Of a DNA stretch of 64,000 nucleotides, positions 56,690-64,000 are shown one piece after another (within the stretch, counting starts at the first letter, position 1; each line of letters starts with the position of its first letter). The notes below the pieces were generated by a model, which was given only the letters and a program-made list of their open reading frames with translations, was not told the origin of the DNA and did no database searches. The translations under genes and the position numbers were made by a program. The DNA comes from Bathynomus jamesi (Eukaryota; Arthropoda; Malacostraca; Isopoda; Cirolanidae), in assembly GCA_023014485.1 (NCBI GenBank), contig JAJOZX010005629.1, positions 166,501 to 230,500 on the forward strand, given 5' to 3'.

Positions 56690-58081
56690 TGCCCGCGAAA
56701 AGTATCCGATCACTCAAGAAAATACAATATTTTCCCTTGATATTCAGAGACACGTAATTCACTTTCTATTTGTTCTAGCGACATCTGGTAACTTTGAGGT
56801 TGCTCGCTGATATGAGAGCTATCCAACGCATTCTCAAATTAGTGTTCTGGTAGCCTTCGTTGCGGGTGGCTGTGTCTCAAATTTGTCAGATTTCACTGTT
56901 TGTGTAAATTTCTTGATATTTTTTTTTTTTTTACAGAAAGTGGTGTAAATAAAATTTATATATAATGTGTGCTAAAAAACAACTTAAGAGTGATTGTCGA
57001 GGTGCTATTGTTGCTTTGCATGCATGTGGGAAATCACAGAGACAGATAGCTAAGGAATTAAACATATCCCAAAGTACCGTTAATTTATGGGTTTCACGGG
57101 CTAAGAACAATGGTGGCCTAACCACGCCAGTCCCTAAAAAACGATCTGGCAGACCGAGAAAAACAAATTCGCGAACACACAAACTTATGAAACGTTTAGT
57201 ATTGAAAAACCCAACAATAACTGCGAAAGAAATAAAATTGAATATGAATAATTTGTTATCTGGTGTTTCTGAACGAACTATCCAGGAGCGGCTCCAAAAA
57301 GAACTCGGATTACCATCTCGCCATGCTGCTAAGAAACCGTTCATTAATGAAAAAATGCATAAAAAACGTGTCGCATTTTGTAAAAAATACATTCATTGGA
57401 CTGTTGATGACTGGAAGAAGGTTTTATTTAGCGATGAGTCGACATTTTTGACATTCAGAAGTTGTCCAAAAAAGGTTCGCCGGCCTATTGGCTCAAATAG
57501 GATGGACCCTAAATACACCCTAAAGACAATGAAACACCCTCCAAGTGTGATGGTTTGGGGTTGTTTCGGTTACTATGGGCGTGGAAACTTATATTTTCTT
57601 CCGAAGAACACAACTATGAATGGTGCACGGTATTTAGCAATGCTACAGGATAAACTTCCAATGGCAATGGCAATCCAAAGGACAAAAACATACATGCATG
57701 ATGGTGCACCATGTCACAGGGCCAAAATAGTGACAAAATGGATTACTGACAATAAATTTGATATTTTGGATTGGCCTGGTAATAGTCCAGATCTCAATCC
57801 GATAGAAAATCTGTGGCTAATAATAAAAGATAAGGTTGAATGCAACGACACTGGCTCAGTCGAAAAATTACAAGAGGCCATCAAAAAGGTATGGTGCAAG
57901 GAAATATCAGTGGAAGTTTGTCAAAACTTGATTAAATCCATGCCAAAACGTCTAGAACAAGTCATCCAAACCAAAGGACAGATGACAAAATACTAATATA
58001 AGGTTAGTATACATTTAAACATTGTTTTTTATGTAAAAAATACAAATTTCAAGGGTGATCGGATACTTTTCGCGGGCACTG
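56687..58081 (+). mobile_element. Tc1 transposon with open transposase
   Basis: Ends are CAGTGCCCGCGAAAAGTATC and its complement, with inverted repeats of about 27 bp and TA on each side. Length 1,395 bp. It lies within the right arm of the outer Polinton. Confidence 0.93.
56965..57996 (+). CDS. Tc1 transposase, full length
   Basis: A single 343-residue frame. The N-terminal helix-turn-helix (KSQRQIAKELNISQSTVNLW), a GRPRK AT-hook-like stretch and a second helix-turn-helix (SERTIQERLQKELGL) bind the ends. The catalytic triad is in LFSDEST, MHDGAPCH and PDLNPIENLW with 34 residues between the last two (DD34E). Length and all landmarks match active Tc1 proteins and no stop or frameshift is present. 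This is the best candidate in the window for a functional transposase. Confidence 0.93.
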   Translation: MCAKKQLKSDCRGAIVALHACGKSQRQIAKELNISQSTVNLWVSRAKNNGGLTTPVPKKRSGRPRKTNSRTHKLMKRLVLKNPTITAKEIKLNMNNLLSGVSERTIQERLQKELGLPSRHAAKKPFINEKMHKKRVAFCKKYIHWTVDDWKKVLFSDESTFLTFRSCPKKVRRPIGSNRMDPKYTLKTMKHPPSVMVWGCFGYYGRGNLYFLPKNTTMNGARYLAMLQDKLPMAMAIQRTKTYMHDGAPCHRAKIVTKWITDNKFDILDWPGNSPDLNPIENLWLIIKDKVECNDTGSVEKLQEAIKKVWCKEISVEVCQNLIKSMPKRLEQVIQTKGQMTKY

Positions 58082-58260
58082 TATATGAGAAGTTCATAGT
58101 GGAAGTGAGAGGGTATTTATATCCTCACCCACAGCAATGGAATTAGTAGAGCATGAAGTCCATACATTTCTCGTATTAAATTTTTGTTCTTGTAGAAAAA
58201 CTCTGAATATCAGATGTTTCAAATTTTATTTTTAAATGTGAACGAAGATAAATATAACTG

Positions 58261-58300
<40 letters not shown>

Positions 58301-58587
58301 GGAATTAGGGGTCTTACATTGATATAAAATAATTTAAAAGAATAATTATCAGAATTGGGAGAGGCTGAGTTAATTAATACAATTTGACGTGATTTTTAAT
58401 TATAAATTTTGCGCACACTTCTTGTACTAAGTTTTTTATAGTTTTCAGAATTTTTTAGATGAACTTTTTTCCGGAACTGCACATATATAAGCTTTCTTTG
58501 GTTAACCCTTCGATTGCTTCGGCCTGAATTGTTCATTCTAAAGACTGTCAATCATTTCACCCAAAAATAGACCTACTTTTTAACGAG

Positions 58588-58623
<36 letters not shown>

Positions 58624-58750
58624 AGAGCGCGCGAGAGGTAGAGGGAGAGAGGGAGGGAGAGAGTGAGGGAGAGAGAGGGCAAGAGGGGGGAGCGAGAGAG
58701 AGCGAGAGGGAGACTGGTTACCCATTTATCTACCATTCGTGAAAGGATGT
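58082..58750. other. AT-rich DNA and GA-rich run
   Basis: TA microsatellites at 58,269-58,298 and 58,591-58,620 and a GAGAGA/GGGAGA tract at 58,622-58,712. No gene. Confidence 0.6.
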
Positions 58751-58753
58751 TTA

Positions 58754-58950
58754 CACTCCACCTTAGACCTACAGTTTAACACTGATCATTAGGTTACCCT
58801 GGCTACCAACCGTTGAAGGACGCGACGCCACCGGGTCTCGAACCCGCCTGCACTCCACCTTAGACCTACAGTTTAACACGGATCATTAGGTTACCCTGGC
58901 TACCAACCGTGGAAGGACGCGCCGCCGCCGGGTCTAGAGCCCGACGCATA
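58754..58950 (-). repeat. 97-bp tandem repeat with tRNA-like B box
   Basis: The unit starting CACTCCACCTTAGACCTACA at 58,754 is repeated at 58,851. On the minus strand each unit has GGGTTCGAGACCCGG or a mutated form, like the T-arm/B box of tRNA genes. Likely tRNA-derived repeat DNA. Confidence 0.65.
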
Positions 58951-59019
58951 TAATCGTGTGTGCGTAATATTTTATGGGCGTATAGACGGGTGTGTACATG
59001 CCAAAACGAAGTATACACT

Positions 59020-59361
59020 GTGCCAACTGGCTGATAGTGCCTGGAGGCCCTGCTGATTAAGCCGACTGGCTGATTATGGGCCTATAAGACAACGGCCGCT
59101 CAGCTTAAGTCATAATTTGGGCTTGGCTCCTGCCAGGCGAACACCTCTCTTCCTCTCTCTCCTTCTCCTCTCTCTTGGGGGATAACTCCGCCTCCAAGTT
59201 GCATAACCCTTGTTGCTCTTGCAACATCCCCTCCCCTTTGTTGCATAACATCTTGCAACATTCCCCTCCCCTGTATTGCATAACTTATGCACCATTTTCT
59301 TTGCAACATTGATCAACATTTTCAATTGTTTTGCACTCTCTCCTTTTGCGCCCACACTACT
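59020..59361 (-). repeat. Outer Polinton right terminal inverted repeat
   Basis: On the minus strand from 59,361: AGTAGTGTGGGCGC, AATGTTGATCAATGTTGCAA, two ATGTTGCAAGATGTTATGCA minisatellite units, GGCGGAGTTATCCCCC and CAGCCAGTxGGC words. It matches the left repeat at 6,989 over about 340 bp and then diverges. Confidence 0.82.
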
Positions 59362-59734
59362 GCTGTGGCCCAATAAAAATTTAACTTACAGATTTTGGTC
59401 AAGTATCGAGATGGCCAAAGGGTGTAAATTTCAATGGCTGGTAGCGACCTCTAAAATTCGTTTACAAGCTATTTAAACCTTTACCTACGACTTTTCTCAA
59501 AAGAATGAACGAAATGCAGGGGTGCCCCACATAAAACTAAAACTAAAATTTTTGCAATACTGCTATGAATTATCCTAAAAGTTTCCCCTCATCATGATTC
59601 CAACACGGATCAGGGTTGGGGTTGGGGTTGACTATTCGGTCAAGAAGGATAAAAGTAGTACCAACCTGGCAACATTTTTTCACCCGAAAGACCATCAAGG
59701 AAGTAAAAAATTGCAGTCCTTCCCCTGGATTCGA

Positions 59735-59935
59735 TGTCACGACTTCCCGATCAGCAGCCGAGTGTCTGAACTACTAGACTACCCAGGGTATCTACTAATC
59801 TAAAAAATCATTTTTTTTTAAAGGAAGGATAACCAGGTGGGTGAGTTGAGGACCATTTGAACCCTGACGGGAACCGAACCCGGGTCTGAAGTATTGGTAG
59901 TCAGCGATGCAAACTACTAAACCACCGAGTGCAGT
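59735..59935 (-). repeat. Two tRNA-derived SINE-like heads
   Basis: On the minus strand, 59,838-59,935 has TGGTTTAGTAGTTTGCATC (A-box-like) and GGGTTCGGTTCCC (B box). A second, at about 59,710-59,790, has TAGTCTAGTAGTTCAGACA and ACATCGAATCCAGG. No tail or target duplications were defined. Confidence 0.55.
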
Positions 59936-60872
59936 GTATATATATATATATACACATATATATGTACACGAGGGTACTTCAATAAGTATCTGCACTTTTT
60001 ATTTTAGTGATAATATGGTATATATAATAAGAAAGGAGCTGAAATTCACACGCCTTTATGTGCTCAGTATGGGAATAATGCGTTACCACGGCGAAGTGTG
60101 TACGAGTGGATTCAAATGTTCAAGGAAGGTTGGACATGCGTGACAGATGCTCAGCGCTCAGGACGACCGTCAACATCAACCAGTGGTGACGAGCAGGAAG
60201 AAGCTAGAGCCATGATTTTCGATGACAGAAGATTAACAATAAAAAAAATCGCATCTTCATTAGACATCAATCAAGGGTCAGCCTATTCGATAGTTCATGA
60301 CATTCTTGGCTTTCACAAGGTTTGTGCAAGATGGGTGCCCAAACAGTTAACAGAAGAGCACAAGCGTAATCGTATGGACGTCTGTTCTCGTCCTTTGGCG
60401 CGGTATCATAATGAAGGTGAAAACTTTTTGGAGTGCTTTATCACTGGAGATGAAACCTGGAGCCATCACTATGGACCAGAAAGCAAACGACAGAGCATGC
60501 AATGGAAGCATCCAACATCTCCCTTTGCAAGGAAGTTCAAAGCGCAGCCGTCAGCAGGTAAAGTTATGCTAACACTGTTTTGGGATACACGAGACCCTAT
60601 CCTTGAACATTATCTAGAGCGTGGAACTACAGTAACAAGTGCATCGTATTCTGACATGCTTCGGAATGAGTTAAAGCAAGCAATTCGCACAAAACGGAGA
60701 GGGAGATTGTCGGAAGGTGTTATTCTGTTACACGACAATGCGCGCCCTCATACCGCTGCATAGACTAGAAAATGCCTTCAAGAACTTAAATTTGAAGTTC
60801 TCGACCATCCGGCCTACAGTCCAGACCTGGCACCTTCGGATTTTTACCTGTTTCGACCACTAAAAGACGTTT

Positions 60873-62341
60873 TGAGAGATAGATAGATACAATACATAGA
60901 ATAACCTTTATTAATAATAATAAAATAAATAAATTTTTTCAATTTACAATGACATGAATAATTGTGAAGCTCGACTATTTATTTTATTTAATTTGGCCCT
61001 TAAGCTTTAGGCTTTACTGGGGTCTTATTAAAAATAAGCAGCTAGTTGTTATAAATTAATAATAATAAATAAGAAAATAAGTATTATTAATAGTTAAAAC
61101 ATGTATTACAATATTAAACAATATTAATGGACAATATTAAACCATATTAGTGGACATTAATCCTAGATATTTGTTAGTATGCCATTATTAATCTGGATTT
61201 CAACTTGGTTTTAAACAAATTTACATTCACAATATTTTTTATATCGGCATGCAAGTCATTCCATAGTTTCAATCCAATGAATAGGGTAGTTTTTGAGATG
61301 AGGTATAACCAGCTTTGATTTATTTCTGGTCTGATACGAGTGGATTTCTTGATGAGTTACAAAATATCTATTTACCCATTGCAAATTAATGAGTTTGTTC
61401 TTACACTTGTAAATAAAAATAAAATGTGCCAGTTTGGTTATATCGTTGAGCTTTAGTAGGTTTAGCTCTTTAAATAATGCACTGGAGTGATCAAGGAAAT
61501 CAGCATCAGATAATAACCTTATTGCTCGTTTTTGGATGACAAAGATACCATTGAATGTGTTGTTAGCGGAGTTTCCCCAAACAAGGGTGCAGTATGTTAT
61601 ATAAGGAAGAACAAGAGTATGATAGAGTAAATAAAACTTGTTTAGTGACTACATTTATAAGTTTAAACATGAAAGCAACGCTCCTTGAAATCTTTTTCGC
61701 GATATAATTTTCATGATCACTCCATTGCAAATTCTTATCTAGTATTACACCAAGAAACTTTGTTACAGTACACTCCTTTATGGAGATTTCATTAACATTA
61801 AGTTCATCAAGATATACATTTCTTTTATTGGTAAAATTCATGAAATTTGTTTTACTGGTATTTAGGAAGAGTTTATTGGTGGTCAACCATTTCATTACAC
61901 TGATGAATTCTGAATGAATTATGTATATCAGATGAACGTGGAAGGTCATGTGTATATATAATAAAAATAACAGTGGACCCAGAACTGAGCCCTGTGGCAC
62001 ACCATGTTTGACAAGCGCTTTAGTTGAGCAAACCTTATTTACTGATAGAAAATGATATCTATTGGACAAATAACTTTTAAACCAATTACTGATTGCTCCT
62101 CTAAAGCCGTAACAATATAATTTATTAAGTAGAATATTATGGTCTATTACATCAAACGCCTTACTCAAATCCATAAATATTGATATCATTATTTCTTTGT
62201 TCTCCTTAGCTATATTTACATTTTCCATAAGATTTAAAATAGCCATTTCCGTTGTTTTATTATTACGGAAGCCATATTGATTTGGAGATAATAAATTGTA
62301 AGATTCTAAATATCGCTCCATTCCACTTTTTACAATTTTTT
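60873..62341 (-). mobile_element. Non-LTR retrotransposon fragment
   Basis: On the minus strand the 3' end finishes with a GTATCTATCTAT tail at 60,873. The 5' end is truncated within the reverse transcriptase. It inserted in the mariner transposase gene. Confidence 0.8.
61563..62341 (-). pseudogene. Reverse transcriptase fragment (Jockey/CR1-like)
   Basis: Landmarks in order: SPNQYGFRNNKTT, FMDLSKAFDVIDH (first catalytic aspartate), HGVPQGSVLGPLLFLLYI, then KWLTTNKLFLNTSKT and FLGVILDKNLQWSDH. The segment that should hold the YADD-type catalytic pair is deleted between LYI and SEFISVMKWL. A frameshift near 61,640 precedes the end. Inactive. Confidence 0.85.
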
Positions 62342-62567
62342 CAGCGATTCCAAGGCGATGATGACCTGAAGGAGGCGGTGCATGACTGGCTACACACACA
62401 GCCAAAAACATTCTTTTGTGATGGCATCAGGAAGCTTGTAGATCGCTGGACTAAGTGTATTGAGAAACAGGGAGACTATGTTGAGAAGTGATGTGTTTAT
62501 AATCTATCAGATGTGAAAAAAATTTGTGAAAATAAAAAGTACATATACTTATTGAATTACCATCGTG

Positions 62568-63309
62568 TATATATATATATAAAATGTTGTTATATTGAAA
62601 AGATTAAAGTGACGTTATTGAACTGATCGGCTGGGCAAGTAAGAAAAAAAAGGAAAGAAAGAATTTGCAAATAAATTTTGAGCCATTCACTGGTATAATT
62701 GAGTTATTTGAATACAGCCAGTTTGGAGCATGTAGCGGACAATGAATGACGGTATCCTGCATATAAATTCCTTAGTAATATATTCTAAACTCGAGGCTGA
62801 CTTCAATTTAGATTTATAGAGAATATTTGAAAATTTGGGTTTGACAAAGTCCAATATTTTCACGCCGACAAAAGAAGTGTGCTGGAAAACAAACCTGAAT
62901 CGCAAAATAGTATATTCATTTCTAGTCCATATCGATTACTTTGAATTACATACGATTTTGGCTTGCTGGGAAGATATTTTGTTACATTTGTAAACGAGCG
63001 AATCATTTTAAGAAACAAATAATTAAACTTTATTTCTTAAAATAAATTCTGTGAGTGTGTGGTTTAGTTTCTTTTTGAACAGAGAAAAAAAAAAGATTGG
63101 TTATTATCACAATAGTGAATTTTCAACCAACCATCTTCATATTTTTTATAACAAATACCATTTCAAGGTAATTTCTAAACATTTACATCCCTTTACCAAA
63201 TTCCTGTATTGTCATTAAAACCATAAATCGTTCTTAATATTGTCTTAAATGATAATTGTTTTTGCAGAATGTCTTACTTGTATATAGATGTAGTGTAGTG
63301 TTGGAGCAA
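62568..63309. other. No recognisable feature
   Basis: AT-rich sequence with a TA run at 62,568-62,580 and short open stretches without known motifs. Confidence 0.5.
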
Positions 63310-63760
63310 CGCCCGCATACGTAATGTTCCTCACCTCACAGACGACTCCGTACATGTGGCAACGCCGCAGTGATAGTCAAGGTATCCCAACTGTGGGAAG
63401 GTAGGTTGGAGGGGGAACAACCGAGTCCAATAACATATAACATTGACATACAGGTAAGGCGCCGTTCAAAAATTACGGAACGCTATTTTTGCTAAAACCT
63501 GACACCACCACCCTGTAACGTTCCGTAACGTGTAGGGTGTGGGGTGGGTGAAGTGTTACATAACATCTTAGGGGTTATGTAATTTTTAAACGCCCCCTAA
63601 TTATAATGTAATGTCTGTGTTCATAAAGATGAACGATTAATGTGATCGTGAACAGCATTGAACTCCCTGTTTACTAGTCTATGCAGTAATAAAGTTCCAT
63701 TATGATTACGGCAAGTCTATATGAACAGATACCACAATACAACTTTTTATATACTAGTGA
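63310..63760 (+). repeat. Dispersed repeat, copy 2
   Basis: Direct copy of 5,290-5,640 with an extra stretch of about 130 bp (about 63,455-63,600) that includes an inverted pair GGCGCCGTTCAAAAATTACG / AATTTTTAAACGCCCCC. That insert looks like a small foldback element within this copy. Confidence 0.75.
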
Positions 63761-63929
63761 AATTGAACCAAAAATAGACATTACACAACCATCCTCCACA
63801 CTCTCCCATTCCCTTTCCCCACCCACTAGTCTCGCGTATATTAAATCATTATGTAACAATACTAATAAAGCTGTTTTTAGAATTCGCGTGCAGCCTTAAA
63901 CCTTTACTAACAATCTACACGATTATATA

Positions 63930-63944
63930 TATGTATAATCGTTC

Positions 63945-63990
<46 letters not shown>
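63930..63990. repeat. (AT)n microsatellite
   Basis: TA run near the window end, with ATAATCGT inverted words just before it. Confidence 0.93.
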
Positions 63991-63993
<3 letters not shown>

Positions 63994-64000
63994 ACAATCA

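Larger units (their letters stand above)
6989..59361. mobile_element. Outer Polinton (Maverick), interrupted
   Basis: Left and right ends begin AGTAGTATGG and, reverse complemented, AGTAGTGTGG, then continue as related terminal repeats. Between them lie a complete though degraded set of Polinton genes: polymerase B, ATPase, integrase, penton, pVI-like, major capsid and protease. Removing the inner Polinton, a hAT, two Tc1 elements and one mariner-like element leaves about 17.0 kb, matching the inner Polinton's core. The bases outside the ends (ATCCCC and GCTGTG) do not match, so one end may have been rearranged. Confidence 0.75.
60020..62491 (+). pseudogene. Mariner transposase, interrupted
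   Basis: The main frame (60,098-60,763) has FKEGWTCVTDAQRSGRPS, LTIKKIASSLDI and the first catalytic aspartate in ITGDETW. The second (LHDNARPHTA) is just before a stop at 60,762, and the third (YSPDLAPSDF) follows in frame, giving DD34D spacing. The protein continues after the retrotransposon at about 62,345 (DDDLKEAVHDWL) to the stop at 62,489. The N-terminus lies in another frame before 60,098. Confidence 0.85.
59967..62567 (+). mobile_element. Mariner transposon split by a retrotransposon
   Basis: Ends are CACGAGGGTACTTCAATAAG and, reverse complemented, CACGATGGTAATTCAATAAG, with TA on both sides. Inverted repeats cover about 40 bp. Without the insertion (about 60,873-62,341) the element is near 1.1 kb. 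Confidence 0.88.

Overview
The window is a transposon-dense stretch of a eukaryotic, almost certainly invertebrate animal genome. Spliced genes, (AT)n microsatellites, Tc1/mariner and hAT transposons, non-LTR retrotransposon pieces, tRNA-derived repeats and Maverick/Polinton DNA (virus-like elements with protein-primed DNA polymerase, integrase and capsid genes) are all present. An arthropod is my best guess. No host gene was recognised, so the species cannot be named.

The main structure is one Polinton nested inside another. The outer element runs from about 6,989 to 59,361 and the inner from 24,922 to 52,750. Both ends of both elements begin with AGTAGT and continue into a long related terminal repeat containing a GC-rich minisatellite. 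The inner element sits in the protease gene of the outer one, flanked by a 6-bp target duplication with one mismatch (CATACG / CACACG). After subtracting later insertions, each Polinton comes to about 17 kb. They lie in opposite orientation with the same gene order: spliced gene of unknown function, convergent with the adenain-like protease; then major capsid, pVI-like core protein, penton, integrase, two small proteins and packaging ATPase, divergent from DNA polymerase B and three small proteins. A third Polinton fragment lies at 96-2,373. Nearly all long Polinton reading frames are broken, so these are fossils; some small proteins remain open.

Layout: 1-2,370 Polinton fragment with an inverted internal piece; 2,370-3,960 mariner-like and non-LTR fragments; 3,960-4,509 a MITE-like element containing a palindrome; 5,290-5,640 a repeat found again at 63,310-63,760; 5,900-6,860 GC-rich DNA with a 185-bp tandem duplication; 6,989-13,480 outer terminal repeat with hAT and Tc1 insertions; 13,486-24,921 outer Polinton genes; 24,922-52,750 inner Polinton, which also carries about 10.7 kb of cargo (two copies of a cysteine-rich multi-exon gene, a hAT remnant and a 3.8-kb element with long inverted repeats); 52,751-59,361 rest of the outer Polinton with two Tc1/mariner insertions, one coding an uninterrupted transposase; 59,735-62,567 tRNA-like repeats and a mariner split by a retrotransposon; then little recognisable sequence to the end.

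The least familiar feature is the spliced gene beside the protease in both Polintons. It has a conserved CCAAT/TATA promoter, a first exon, and repeated phase-symmetric exons of 120 and 144 bp that start with a common D/E-x-E-x-x-x-I-x-T-F pattern.
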